A DNA stretch of 64,000 nucleotides from Xanthomonas bonasiae (GCF_017163705.1 NZ_JAFIWB010000018.1:43447-107446); one strand, 5' to 3'; shown: positions 24,134 through 33,867, counted from the first letter of the stretch. The notes: generated by a model from the letters alone, not told the origin. Translations and numbers: made by a program.

Positions 24134-24396
24134 GTCCCGGTCGGCCAGCCCTGCACGCGCAGGGCGGTCAATCTGGTGCGGGTGCGCACATCCGCTGATG
24201 CGAAGCGGGCCGTTTCCTTGTGCGGCTAGTGCTGGCGGAAACGCCAGCGATGGATGGACAGGCGTGCGCTGTATCGCGATGCGCAGCGCCATGAGCTGCC
24301 CACGCTGTCATGCCCCCACCGCGTGCGTCACCGCCCGCCGCGAATGACGGGCACGAAGCGGTACGCCACCAGCGAGGTGGAATCTGAGGACGGCGC

Positions 24397-25893
24397 TCAC
24401 CCCGTTTCCTGCGCACGCAAATGACTGACCAGCAGCGCATGCAGCACCGGCGGCATCGGCAGATCGCGCCGGCCTTCGTCCCACTGCTGCAGGAACGGCG
24501 CCAGATGGTCGCGGTGCCAGGGGCTGAGGCGCCCGCGCGCCGCCTGGCGTGCCTGCAGGCGCTCGACGATCGCCATCGCCGCGGCCTCGTCGCCTCGCTG
24601 GAGATGGTGGAAGACGAAGGCCAGCAGCAGGCTGTCGGGGCTGTCGAACAGCACGTAGGGCGGAACCGCGCCGTCGTCGTCGCCCTCTTCCAGCAGATGC
24701 AGCAGGGTGTCGACGTCGCGTGCGAACAGCGATTCTGAGAACTGCCGGGTGATGAAATCGAAGTAGTTGGTGTCCAGCGCGGGAAGTGCGGCCGCCAGGC
24801 GATCGAGGGTGGCGCGCAGCTGCGCATCGCTGTCGGCCGGATTCAGCACCCAGCCGCCGAACGCGCCGATGTCCTTGCTGTGGAGAATGTGCTGCCCAAG
24901 GAATCCCGCGGCAATGTCCTGGAAATGCAGGTCGTGCAGCTGGGTGGTGGCGGCACGCTGCTGCCACGCGAGCAGTTGCGCATGCTGCAGGCCCGCCTGG
25001 ACCATCAGCACGCCCAACGTGGCGTCGTGGGTCGCCCAGAGGAACTGGCGGCTATCGTCGCGCTCCCGGGTCCATCGCCATTGGAAGGCGGTATCGGTGG
25101 GCACAGGCGACCAGCCGGCGGCGTGCAGCGCGCTGCCCAAATGCTGCTCGATCAACGCGGGAATCACTTCGCGCACGCGGGCTTGCTGGGCCCGCGCCTT
25201 GTCGCGCGCGGTCAGCAAGGCGGCCGGCTTGCGCTTGGGTTCCAGGAAGAAGCGCAGGCCGGCGCTGCGTTCGACGTCGCCTTGCTCGATGCTGTCGTTC
25301 GGCCGCGGCAGCGCAAGCGCCTCGGGCACGCCACGCCGGCGCTTGAGTCCACGACGCGCCGCGAGCGCGCGGATCGCCTGAAGATCGTCCGAAGCGAGCA
25401 GGCCATCGAGCGTGGCGGCGATGCCGTCCTCGGCGGTGAAGGTGTCGTCCAGCCAGCCATTCGCCAACAGCGCGTACCAGTCGGTGAACAGGTCGGTGTC
25501 GTCGGCCTCGTCGGCGAGCGCAAGCACGTCACGGAAGAGCTTCGACACTGGCAGCGAGGTGCCGGCCTTGGCCTGCCGGTAGAGCACGCGCGCCTGGCCC
25601 TCCCATTCGAGGTAGGCCGCGTCGTCCTCGTGCCCGAGCCAGCCCGGCGCATCGGCTGCCAACGCCTGGGCACGCAGTGCGGTATCGGTCAGCGCCTGCG
25701 CCGGCGTCCGTACCAGCACGCCGCGCCGCAGCAGTACGTCGGGCAGTCGGAACCAGGTCAGGCTGGTGTCGTAGCGCGCCTGCAGATCGAGCAGCCCGTG
25801 GATCATCTCGGCCTGGCGCGCGCCGTCCAGCGTGCTGCGGTCCACCAGGTGGATCGTGTTCTCGACCAGATCCTCGATGGCGTGCTGTGACAT
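24397..25893 (-). CDS. Uncharacterised cytoplasmic protein, 498 residues
   Basis: Starts MSQHAIEDLVENTIHLVDRS with GGGAGGA ahead of the ATG. No signal peptide or membrane helix is present. The N-terminal half is helical and acidic (YLEWEGQARVLYRQAKAG, LFTDWYALLANGWLDDTF). The centre has an RFFLEPKRKPAAL segment. The C-terminal half alternates Trp-rich strands and helices (FQWRWTRERDDSRQFLWATH, HDLHFQDIAAGFLGQHI, FVFHHLQRGDEAAAMAIVER). No catalytic motif or known domain was recognised. It is probably a conserved xanthomonad protein. Confidence 0.75.
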   Translation of the reverse strand: MSQHAIEDLVENTIHLVDRSTLDGARQAEMIHGLLDLQARYDTSLTWFRLPDVLLRRGVLVRTPAQALTDTALRAQALAADAPGWLGHEDDAAYLEWEGQARVLYRQAKAGTSLPVSKLFRDVLALADEADDTDLFTDWYALLANGWLDDTFTAEDGIAATLDGLLASDDLQAIRALAARRGLKRRRGVPEALALPRPNDSIEQGDVERSAGLRFFLEPKRKPAALLTARDKARAQQARVREVIPALIEQHLGSALHAAGWSPVPTDTAFQWRWTRERDDSRQFLWATHDATLGVLMVQAGLQHAQLLAWQQRAATTQLHDLHFQDIAAGFLGQHILHSKDIGAFGGWVLNPADSDAQLRATLDRLAAALPALDTNYFDFITRQFSESLFARDVDTLLHLLEEGDDDGAVPPYVLFDSPDSLLLAFVFHHLQRGDEAAAMAIVERLQARQAARGRLSPWHRDHLAPFLQQWDEGRRDLPMPPVLHALLVSHLRAQETG

Positions 25894-25989
25894 CGTGCGT
25901 GTCCTCCCTGGAGTCCTTGGCGTCGATCGGAGCTTAGCCGGGCGTCCGCTGGGACGGCATGAACGCTGGAAGTCGAGCGTGGGCAGAGA

Positions 25990-26093
25990 GCGACGTCGTC
26001 GGCTCCGGGGGCATGCCGGACCTGGTGAGCAACGGCAGCATTGCCGATGTGCGTTAGGGACGGGGGCTCGAACAGGCGGTGTCGGGGTTGCGG
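25990..26093 (+). pseudogene. Degraded copy of the S41 peptidase 3' end
   Basis: Aligns without a gap to 23940-24010 and then with small indels to about 24050. Shared blocks include TTGCCGATGTGCG/TCGCCGATGTGCG and GGCTCGAACAGGCGGT/TGCTCGAACAAGCGGT. Translation follows PDLVSNGSIADVR and then hits a TAG. It is a relic of a second S41 gene or a partial duplication. The rest of the 353-bp interval 25894-26246 shows nothing else. Confidence 0.6.
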
Positions 26094-26246
26094 GCGTGGA
26101 GGCTCGGACGCTGAGATCGATCCGAACGCCTCGCGCGCACCATGTCCGGTGCTGGGGCCGGCAACCTCTGGTGCAGGTTCGCGGTGATCGGCTAGCATTT
26201 ATGGCACAACGGGCCGCGGGCCGCGCCGGCCGATCAGGGGGCATCG

Positions 26247-27038
26247 ATGAAACACCTTCCGTTGGCCGCCGCGATGGCGAGCCTGCTCTGCGCGTGTACC
26301 GTGGTCTCGCCTGATCCGGGGCAGCAGGCCGTGCTGGTCGACAAACCCATTTTCTGGAGCAAGGGCGGCATCCGCCTGGACGACGTGCGCGAGCCCGGCC
26401 GGACCTATGCCTGGTGGACCACGTCGGCGGTGTACGTGGATGTCACGCCGCAGACGGTGCAGGTGGCGTTCGACGATTTCTCGTCCAGCGACAACATCCT
26501 GTTGGACTTCTCCACTCAGATCCAATACCGGATCACCGCGCCGGCGTTGCTGCTGTCGGGTTTCGGGCAGGACTGGTTCAAGAACAACGTGGCCAGCCAG
26601 TACGCGGCGATCGTGCGCGACCAGGTGAAGCGCTACGACATGACGCGGATGATGAGCGACCCGGACACCGCGCGGAAGATCGACGATGCGGTCACCGAGA
26701 GCGTGCGCGCGTTGGTCAAGGAGCAGGGCCTGCCGATCCAGATCCAGAACATCACCCTAGGCCGTGCGCGGCCCAATGCGGATGTGCTGCAGCAGATGAA
26801 CCTCACCGCCGCGCAGCAGCAGCGGGTCAAGACCCTGGTCGAGGCCACCACCGCCGAGCGCCAGCGCGAGCAGGAACAGGTGGCCAAGGCCGACGCCGAC
26901 AACGCCTACCGCAATCGCATGGGGCTGACCCCGGAGCAGTACCTGGCCAGCCAGATCGCCGAGATCAACGCCGAGGCCTGCGCCAAGGCGCAGGCGTGCT
27001 ACATGGTGCCGTCCGGAACCTCGGTCATCGCCAAGTAG
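26247..27038 (+). CDS. SPFH/Band 7 domain lipoprotein
   Basis: 263 residues. The signal MKHLPLAAAMASLLCAC gives a lipoprotein (Cys17 likely). The body is a prohibitin-type SPFH domain: VDVTPQTVQVAFDDFSSSDN, LLDFSTQIQYRITAP, ASQYAAIVRDQVKRYDMTRM, EQGLPIQIQNITLGRARPN. A coiled-coil tail follows (QQQRVKTLVEATTAERQREQ). SPFH proteins scaffold membrane microdomains or regulate proteases. An outer- or inner-leaflet lipid anchor in place of a transmembrane helix is notable. The ribosome site is weak (GGGGGC). It stands alone between convergent or divergent neighbours. Confidence 0.85.
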   Translation: MKHLPLAAAMASLLCACTVVSPDPGQQAVLVDKPIFWSKGGIRLDDVREPGRTYAWWTTSAVYVDVTPQTVQVAFDDFSSSDNILLDFSTQIQYRITAPALLLSGFGQDWFKNNVASQYAAIVRDQVKRYDMTRMMSDPDTARKIDDAVTESVRALVKEQGLPIQIQNITLGRARPNADVLQQMNLTAAQQQRVKTLVEATTAERQREQEQVAKADADNAYRNRMGLTPEQYLASQIAEINAEACAKAQACYMVPSGTSVIAK

Positions 27039-27157
27039 CTTGCCTGGCCTCGCTGCCAAGCTGTTCGTTTGCACGTGACATCCGGGCCTGTGGTAGTCGC
27101 AGGGCCCGGTACGATCGCGGCCATGCGCCGTCGGAAAGCGTTGTCGAGGTGCAGTGC

Positions 27158-29008
27158 CTACTGCGCTTTCAGATAACCGACGAATCCGCCACGCGGCGCC
27201 AACTCCAACGCGATCGCTTCATCCCGCGTCACGTCTCGTTCCTTGCGCTCCCACGCATCCGGCCGCGCGTGTGCATCGCGCAATTCGGTGAGTTTCCAGT
27301 TGCCCTTCTTCAGGAAATCCAGCTTCAGCGTCATGCGCGTGGCAGCACCGCCGTTGATCACCGCGATGAACCAGTCGCTGCCATGGCGGCGGGCCATAGC
27401 CGCCACCTTGCCCGGCTCGCTGCCGGGCAGCACGAGGGTTTCGTCCCATGTGGCGGGCACCGCTTTGAGCACGTCCAGGGCGGGATTGGCGAGATAGGTC
27501 TGCGGATGGCCGCCCATCGCCAGGAACGGCGAGGTGAACAGGACCATCTGCGCCAGTTCGTGCGCCCAGCTGTTGCCCATCAGTTCCTTCGGTTCGAACA
27601 CGGTGGGCGTGTAGTCGCCGGGGCCGACGACGTAGCGGGTGAAGGGCAGGATGGTGTCGTGGTCGGCGGCCAGTACGCGCTTGTAGCGGGTGATGTGCCA
27701 TTCGTGCCCGCGCACGCCCTCGCGGGTGAGGACGTTGGGCCAGGTGCGCTCGGTGCCGGTGGGTTTCATGGCGCCGTGGAAATCCACCATCAGGTGTTCG
27801 GCCGCCGCGTCGCGCGCCACGTCCGTATACCAGTTGGACCAGTCGCGGCTGGCCGGCGCCGGGAAATCGACCTTGACCCCGACGATGCCGGTGGCGGCGA
27901 TCTTGCGCAGCAGCGCCTTGCGCTCGGACGCATGCTGCACCTCGCGGCTGTGCACCCACAGCCACAGGCCGACGCCTTGTGCGCGTGCATAGCGCGCCGT
28001 ATCGGCCAGCGTCTCCCACGGCTGTTTCCATGTGCTCCAGCCGTCGTCCACCAGGTAGTACTCGAAGCCCAGCTGGTGGGTCCAGTCGACCCATTGCCGC
28101 TGCTCGTCCTCGCGTGGCTCGCCGACTGCCAGCCATTGCCATGCCGAGCGCCCCGGCTTGATCCAGTTCGCGTCGGCCAGGGCGGGCGCGGGCGGCGGGT
28201 TGAGGTTCTGCACCAGGGTGGAGTTGACCAGGTCGGTCAGCGTGCGGGCGATGATGGTCACGCGCCACGGTTGCACGATGGCGGCGTCCGTTCGCCAGCC
28301 CTGCGGATCGGCATAGAGCACGCCGGCCAGGCTGCCGTCCGCCGCGCGCTCGATGGCCAGGTCGCCGTAGTCGACCACCGCCGCTTCGCTCAGGGTGATC
28401 CAGAATCCCTTGCTGTGCGCGGTGAGCGGCAGGCCGTAGCGTCCCGCCCCCAGGCTGCGCAGCGACAGGCCGGTGTAGCTGTTCTCGTAATCGGGCAGGA
28501 GCGCGGTGGCCCAGACCGGCGGATCGTCCTCGGCCAAGGTCCATCCGGAGCGGTCGGCCTCGACGTTGCTGTCCTTGCGCGCGGGCAGACGCAAACGTAC
28601 CGCGACGCCGTCGTCGGCGACATGCAGGTCCGCTTCGAAGGCGCGGCCGTGCGCGGTCAGCGACACCGTCGCGGTCGTGGCACGGTCGCGCGCCACGGCC
28701 TTGCCGCCGTTGAGCCGATAGCGTGCATCGGTGGCACCGCGGCGTACGTTGCCGATCGTGCTGTGCGCGCCGAGTTCCAGGCCGTCCACGCGGATCCCCA
28801 GCGGCGAAGGCGCGAGCAGCGCCTGACCGTCGGCCTCGATCGTGTAGCGCAGCGCGCCGTCGTCGTCGCTGAGCACCGCCACGATCCTGCGATCGGGACT
28901 GGAGACCGACACCGAGTGGGCCTGCACGCCGCTGGACGCCGCCATGCCGAAGACGAATCCGATGCACAGGCCCGCGTCGCGCAGCCAAGTCCGCTGGTTC
29001 GATGCCAC
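27158..29008 (-). CDS. Glycoside hydrolase family 97 (alpha-galactosidase/alpha-glucosidase type)
   Basis: 616 residues from a GTG at 29008 (GGGGGC upstream), with a signal peptide ending GVQA-HS. The N-terminal GH97 beta-sandwich (SPDRRIVAVLSDDDGALRYT) is followed by the TIM barrel: FEYYLVDDGWSTW, VGLWLWVHSREV, TGIVGVKVDFPAP with Asp381 where retaining members carry the nucleophile, and NVLTREGVRGHEW with Glu430. The Asp arrangement points to the retaining, galactosidase-like subgroup, in contrast to the inverting SusB type. The C-terminal sandwich ends GGFVGYLKAQ. It probably acts in the periplasm on plant-derived alpha-glycosides. Confidence 0.87.
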   Translation of the reverse strand: MASNQRTWLRDAGLCIGFVFGMAASSGVQAHSVSVSSPDRRIVAVLSDDDGALRYTIEADGQALLAPSPLGIRVDGLELGAHSTIGNVRRGATDARYRLNGGKAVARDRATTATVSLTAHGRAFEADLHVADDGVAVRLRLPARKDSNVEADRSGWTLAEDDPPVWATALLPDYENSYTGLSLRSLGAGRYGLPLTAHSKGFWITLSEAAVVDYGDLAIERAADGSLAGVLYADPQGWRTDAAIVQPWRVTIIARTLTDLVNSTLVQNLNPPPAPALADANWIKPGRSAWQWLAVGEPREDEQRQWVDWTHQLGFEYYLVDDGWSTWKQPWETLADTARYARAQGVGLWLWVHSREVQHASERKALLRKIAATGIVGVKVDFPAPASRDWSNWYTDVARDAAAEHLMVDFHGAMKPTGTERTWPNVLTREGVRGHEWHITRYKRVLAADHDTILPFTRYVVGPGDYTPTVFEPKELMGNSWAHELAQMVLFTSPFLAMGGHPQTYLANPALDVLKAVPATWDETLVLPGSEPGKVAAMARRHGSDWFIAVINGGAATRMTLKLDFLKKGNWKLTELRDAHARPDAWERKERDVTRDEAIALELAPRGGFVGYLKAQ

Positions 29009-29220
29009 GTTGCCCCCGGTCCGATTGCGCTGAAGTCCGGCGGCGATCTTATCGAGTTTGCGTGGGGCGCGGTTGCCGCCGCCGGCATGTCGCGGCGGAT
29101 GCCGAGCGCTTGCCGATTCGGTGCGGCGCTGGCTGCGTTCCTTGCCGCCGATGCCGCGGTGTCGGTTCGGCACTCAGGATGTCACCGCATCCCGGCGCCA
29201 ACGCGCAAAGATGCGCGCGC

Positions 29221-31716
29221 CTAGCTGCTCTCCAGTCCGCAATACACGTTGGAGAAATCGCGCTTGGCGAGGTCGCTCTTGTGGATCACGAAATACAGTT
29301 CGCCCGCGTCCCAGAAGCAGAAGCCGGGGTGCGGGTCCGAGGCGACGCGCAGCAGCACCATGAAGTCCTCGGCGCGCCCGCGCAGGCGGTTGGCGGCTTC
29401 GCTGAGCGGGGTGTCGTGCTGCTTGAACACATGGCTGTTCACGCCGTGCACCGGCTGGACGGTGGATTGCGCCGCCAGGCGGTCGCGCAGCGCTTCGACC
29501 AGTTCGTACGCGTCCTCCAGGCCGTCCAGGCCCTCGGCCGCTCCCTGGTAATACGCTTCGTCGGAATAGAAGTGCGGCACGCTGATCCAAGCGGCGGCGC
29601 TTGCGCGGTAAGGGAGGGAGTCGTCCTCCATGCCATCGATCTGCGCGGCATCGCGCGTCAGGTCCGCCGCCGTCTGCAGGGCGTCGTCCGGGCCGTCGTA
29701 ATGGAAGACCCGTGGCGCGAGGTCTTCCTGGTCGGAGATGAAGAAGTACAGCACGCCGGTCCGCGGCAGGTAGCGCTGCAGCGGCGCCAGCTGCGCGCAG
29801 TCCAGTTGGGCGATGAACTGCATGGGCCTGGTGCTGCCGTCGGCGTCGGTGTGGCGCGGGTAGGGCATGTCCGGCGGCAGGTCGGGCAGTCCGCCGAAGC
29901 GGGTATTGCCGCGTGCGCGGTAGTCGTCCGGCGCGTCCGTGGCCAGTGCCACCGCATGCCAGGCCAGCGCCTGCATCCCGGAGCGGTACGGCGTCCACTG
30001 CGCATCGCTGGCCAGCGCCTCCTCCAACTGTCCGGCCAGTGTCGCGTCGTTGCGCGCGAAAAAGGCGGCGTCGTCGAAGGCGATGGTGCCTTGACCGTCG
30101 GCGCCCTTGTAGCGGTAGTCCAACAGCGCGTGCTTCTTTGGCAGTTCCAGTTCCAATCGCTCGATGCGTTCCAGGCCGGCCGGCAGCGCGGTCAACGGGT
30201 TGTGGGTGAGATCCAGCCGTTGCAGCGCCGGCAACGCGGCCACGCTGGCGGGCACGGTCTGCAGTTGGTTGCGTGCGAGCGAGAGGGTCTTGAGCGTGGC
30301 GGGGAACGGTGCCTCGGGCAGCTGCGCGAGGGCGTTGTTGTCCAGCACGCAATACACCAGCGGCAACGACAGCAGTTGCGGCGGCAGCGTGCGGATGCCG
30401 GTGCCGGTGATATGCAGGCGCTGCAATCCGCGTAGCGCCCCGAGTGCGGCGGGCAGCTGTTCGAGCGCGCTGGCCCTCACGATCGTCAGGTCTTCCAGAT
30501 TGGATAGGCCGGCCACTGCGTCCGGCAATTCCCACACGCCATTGGCGGCGATGGCGTCGTCGTCGTAGTAGAGGCTGAGCGAGCGCAGCGCCGGATAGGC
30601 GTACAGCGCGTGCGGCAGCGTCGGCCCGGCCAGGTTGGTCAGGTGCACGTGGCGCGGCACGCCGGGCGGCGCGCTCGCCAGCTCGTCCATCGAGGTGAAA
30701 CGGTAGTGCGACCAATCCAGCGCATGCATCGCCAGCTTGCGCGCGATGCGCACCGGATAGCGAGGGCCCGCGCCATCGGCCTGCAGATAGCCGCTGAAGC
30801 CGACCCAGCCCTGTTCCAGCACCAGTTCGCCCCAGAGCTTGAGGTCGTAACGCAGTCCGCCAGACCAGAGATAGGCCTGCTGGTCCGGCGCGCGATCGTC
30901 CTCGAAGCGGATCCGACCAGTCGGAATCCCGGCGTGGTGGATGCCCTTCACCGAGAAGCGGAAATAGACCTTGGCCTCGTCCACCAGGTGCGGCCGCGCG
31001 GCGGCGTCCGCCTTGCGCGCGCGGGCCTGCAGGTCGATGCTCAGCTCGCCGCCGGTGCTGCTCGCGGTGCCGATGCTGGGCGCGGTCTCGCGCGGGACGT
31101 CGAATGCCAGGTCGTCGATCTGGAACACCTCCACGCCGTCCTCGGGAATGCGGAACGGTTCCGCCGGCGCGGCCACCGGCGCGGGATGCGCATCGTCGGC
31201 GTCTTCTTCGTCCTCATCGCCGCCGAACATGTCCTGCATCCAGGTTTCGTGCGCCGCGAGGGCGGCGGCGGGATCGCCGGTCACGCGCAGGCTGCGCAGG
31301 GCGGCGTCCAGTACCGGAAAGTGCTCGGCCTCGGTCCCCGCCGGGCAATCGCCCGCGATGTCCAGGTACAACGCGTCGTCCAATTGGACCATGACGAACA
31401 GGTAGGCATAGCCGTTGCCCTGCGAAGCGATCCGTAGCGCGGCATGGCCGTCGATGTCCAGCGCCTGCTCCGACAGCAGCTCCACGTCGCCGCGCCGTGT
31501 GCGGCACTCGGCGCGGAAGTGCGCCCACGGATCGGCGGCTGTGTCGTGCGCCGTCTTGTGGCGCGCGATCACGATGCCGAGCGAGACCTCGTCGTCGGCG
31601 ACGGGATAGGCGGCCTTGATGCACTGGCCGATCTGCCGCACGGTGCTGAAGCGATCGGGCAGGTCGATGGAGAGGGCATCGGTCTGGACATGGCGCATGA
31701 GAGGGCATGGGGACAT
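29221..31716 (-). CDS. Large cytoplasmic protein fusing a DcrB-like domain, leucine-rich repeats and a DUF1963 (YwqG) domain
   Basis: About 831 residues. Residues ~5-130 resemble DUF1795/DcrB-like domains (ALSIDLPDRFSTVRQ, VSLGIVIARHK). A long acidic linker and an unassigned beta-rich part follow. About six leucine-rich repeats then run from LRSLSLYYDDDAIAANG through LQRLHITGTGIRTLPPQL and LKTLSLARNQLQTVP. The last ~280 residues are DUF1963-like (RFGGLPDLPPDMPYPR, MQFIAQLDCAQLAPL, VLYFFISDQED). No signal peptide is present. The start could also be the ATG at 31698. Architectures like this occur in immunity or toxin-neutralising proteins, but function here is unknown. Confidence 0.7.
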   Translation of the reverse strand: MSPCPLMRHVQTDALSIDLPDRFSTVRQIGQCIKAAYPVADDEVSLGIVIARHKTAHDTAADPWAHFRAECRTRRGDVELLSEQALDIDGHAALRIASQGNGYAYLFVMVQLDDALYLDIAGDCPAGTEAEHFPVLDAALRSLRVTGDPAAALAAHETWMQDMFGGDEDEEDADDAHPAPVAAPAEPFRIPEDGVEVFQIDDLAFDVPRETAPSIGTASSTGGELSIDLQARARKADAAARPHLVDEAKVYFRFSVKGIHHAGIPTGRIRFEDDRAPDQQAYLWSGGLRYDLKLWGELVLEQGWVGFSGYLQADGAGPRYPVRIARKLAMHALDWSHYRFTSMDELASAPPGVPRHVHLTNLAGPTLPHALYAYPALRSLSLYYDDDAIAANGVWELPDAVAGLSNLEDLTIVRASALEQLPAALGALRGLQRLHITGTGIRTLPPQLLSLPLVYCVLDNNALAQLPEAPFPATLKTLSLARNQLQTVPASVAALPALQRLDLTHNPLTALPAGLERIERLELELPKKHALLDYRYKGADGQGTIAFDDAAFFARNDATLAGQLEEALASDAQWTPYRSGMQALAWHAVALATDAPDDYRARGNTRFGGLPDLPPDMPYPRHTDADGSTRPMQFIAQLDCAQLAPLQRYLPRTGVLYFFISDQEDLAPRVFHYDGPDDALQTAADLTRDAAQIDGMEDDSLPYRASAAAWISVPHFYSDEAYYQGAAEGLDGLEDAYELVEALRDRLAAQSTVQPVHGVNSHVFKQHDTPLSEAANRLRGRAEDFMVLLRVASDPHPGFCFWDAGELYFVIHKSDLAKRDFSNVYCGLESS

Positions 31717-32022
31717 GGCGGAGTGCCCGCAGCTTACCGCGCCTTTTTTACGCGTGTCATGCATGCGCAGACGCATGCGAATGCAGGATGGCGCATGGTC
31801 CCGGCGATCGTTCCATGCGTCTCGGCGGTGGCGTCTTCGAAGGGTGTCGCTGCGTGTGCTGCAGCCGAGGCATTGCCAGGAAACTCACCGCTTCGTGCAG
31901 TTGGGTGGCCTGCTTGTCGCGGCGCATGCGGGTAGGATTGGCAACTGCGCAGAACCGAGTGTCGGTCCATCCGGACGTACGCAGCGGGTTCGGGCAGCCT
32001 GTGGTTTCATGGAGACGATCGC
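31717..32022. other. Divergent intergenic region, no feature recognised
   Basis: 306 bp between the divergent LRR/DUF1963 gene and the 32023 gene. No repeat palindrome, hairpin or clear promoter was recognised. Short frames here lack motifs. Confidence 0.5.
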
Positions 32023-32943
32023 TTGCAACCGACTCGGCACGACGACGGACACCGTGCACCCGCCACGCGGCTCTACGCATTGCTTGCGCGCGATGCGCGC
32101 AGCGGGGTGATCTTCCGCCGCGGGCCCAGCAAGCAGGTGCAGCTGATCCGCTGGGACCTGCGCGACGACAGCTTCGAACACGGGCAGTGGTTCAAGGGCC
32201 GCATCTACGAGCGGCGTTGCGATCTGTCGCCGTCGGGCCGGTTGCTGGTGTATTTCGCGTCCAAGCAGCATGGCGATTTCGTCACGTGGACGGCGCTGTC
32301 GCGTCCGCCGTTCTTCACCGCGCTGGCATTGTGGCCGAAGGGCGACTGCTGGGGCGGCGGCGGCATGTTCGAGGACGAGCGCACGCTGCTGTTGAACCAT
32401 CGCCCGCAGCAAGGCCGAGATCCCTTTCCGCTGCCGACCGGCTTCCAGGTGCCGCACGACATGCAGGTCCGGCCGTTCGGCCGTGGCTCGGGCGGCGGCG
32501 AAGACCAGCCGATCGATGGCGTGCTGCGGCAGCGCGATGGCTGGCAGGCGATCGATGCGGGTGCGGGCGAAACCGGCGGCATGAGTTCCACCACGCTCTA
32601 TCGCTTCAACTGGCCGCGTGTATGGGAGAAGGCTGGCGCCAGCGGACGCCGGCTGCAATCGCTGCTGCATGCGATCGGCCGCGAAAACGAAGCGTGGTAC
32701 AGCTTGGATCATCGTGTGCTGGACCGCGAGGGCGCCGTGCTGCTGGACCTGCCCGGCACCGACTGGGCCGATTGGGATGGCGGCGATCTGGTGTTCGCCC
32801 GCAACGGTTGCCTGTACCGCCTCGTCAAAAGCGATTTCCGGCGCTATGCACAAGAAGGCGAAGCGGTTTTCCGTTTGTTGCACGATTTCACCGGCGCGCG
32901 GTTCGCGCCGCTTGCGCCTGCGGCGGATGCGCTCAAGTACTGA
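32023..32943 (+). CDS. Uncharacterised protein, beta-propeller-like
   Basis: 306 residues from a TTG at 32023 with GGAG at 32011-32014. No signal peptide. Regular Trp/Tyr-rich strands (VQLIRWDLRDDSFEHGQWFK, DLSPSGRLLVYFASKQHG, DWADWDGGDLVFARNGCLYR) suggest a WD-like propeller. The SPSGRLLVYFA unit is typical of such blades. No catalytic motif was seen. It is divergent from the LRR/DUF1963 gene, so the two might be functionally linked. Confidence 0.72.
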   Translation: MQPTRHDDGHRAPATRLYALLARDARSGVIFRRGPSKQVQLIRWDLRDDSFEHGQWFKGRIYERRCDLSPSGRLLVYFASKQHGDFVTWTALSRPPFFTALALWPKGDCWGGGGMFEDERTLLLNHRPQQGRDPFPLPTGFQVPHDMQVRPFGRGSGGGEDQPIDGVLRQRDGWQAIDAGAGETGGMSSTTLYRFNWPRVWEKAGASGRRLQSLLHAIGRENEAWYSLDHRVLDREGAVLLDLPGTDWADWDGGDLVFARNGCLYRLVKSDFRRYAQEGEAVFRLLHDFTGARFAPLAPAADALKY

Positions 32944-33189
32944 GTGATGCACGCGCAGGCATGCGATCGATCCTGACGATCGACGTGCAGCGCATCACGA
33001 AGAGCTGCGGTGTCGGGAGCGCGATATCGCCGCTCGCCGCCGTCCATCCGGAGGTGGCGATACGCCGACGTGCAATCCGCCGAGTGCGCATTCCGTGAAG
33101 TGGCTAACTGAAGAATTCAGGAAAATTGCATGAGCCTTCTTCACCTGCATGGCGCGATGCTGATGCTCCCATCCAAGAGGGAATCGCAC

Positions 33190-33828
33190 ATGAAACATTC
33201 ACTGTTGGTCCTGTCCGTCGCGGCTGCGCTGGCCATCGCGGGCTGCAAGCCGAACAAGGACAACGACGCGCCGGCACCGACGGCCGACACGCCGGCCGCC
33301 GCAAGCACCGAGCCGACGCCGGTGGGCGGCGCTGCCACCCCCACCACGCCGCCGGTCGGCGAGGCGAGTCCGGCGCCGGAGGGCGCTGCGCGCGCGAGTT
33401 CCGGCGATGACATCGCCTTGGGTTTGCTGGGAGCGGTCGACAAGAACGAAATCGCCGCGGCGAAGCAGGCGCAGGAAAAGAAGGTGACAGGCGCGGTGCT
33501 CGAGTACGCGAAGATGATGGAGAAAGAGCACTCCGAGAACCTGGAGAAGACCAAGGCGCTCGGCACGCTGGCCGAGACGCCCGACGTCAAGCAACTCGAG
33601 ACCAAGGGCGAGCAGGAGCTGACGACGCTGGGCCAGAAGTCCGGCAAGGACTACGCCGCGGCCTACATCGACGCGATGATCGCCGGGCACAAGGAGGCTT
33701 TGCAGTTGATCGACACACAGATGATGGCGGCAGCCTCGACGGAGCCGGTCAAGGCGCACCTGACCGAGACCAAGACCCACGTCGAGCAGCATCTGGCGAA
33801 AGCGGAAGCAATCAAGAAGGCGATGTGA
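33190..33828 (+). CDS. DUF4142 lipoprotein
   Basis: 212 residues. The lipoprotein signal MKHSLLVLSVAAALAIAGC is followed by a Pro/Ala/Thr-rich linker (~25-80) and a ferritin-like four-helix DUF4142 domain (DIALGLLGAVDKNEIAAAKQ, VLEYAKMMEKEHSENLEKTK, YAAAYIDAMIAGHKEALQLI). Family members are predicted periplasmic and of unknown function. The ATG at 33190 has AGAGGGA upstream. The frame extends back to 33130 without a plausible signal. Confidence 0.88.
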   Translation: MKHSLLVLSVAAALAIAGCKPNKDNDAPAPTADTPAAASTEPTPVGGAATPTTPPVGEASPAPEGAARASSGDDIALGLLGAVDKNEIAAAKQAQEKKVTGAVLEYAKMMEKEHSENLEKTKALGTLAETPDVKQLETKGEQELTTLGQKSGKDYAAAYIDAMIAGHKEALQLIDTQMMAAASTEPVKAHLTETKTHVEQHLAKAEAIKKAM

Positions 33829-33835
33829 GCGCAGG

Positions 33836-33862
33836 GCGTGGCAGGTCGTCGATCTGCCACGC
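33836..33862. terminator. Hairpin between convergent DUF4142 and M1 peptidase genes
   Basis: GCGTGGCAG (33836-33844) pairs perfectly with CTGCCACGC (33854-33862) in the 39-bp gap between two convergent stops. No T-run flanks it, so termination efficiency is uncertain. Confidence 0.6.
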
Positions 33863-33867
33863 TTCGC

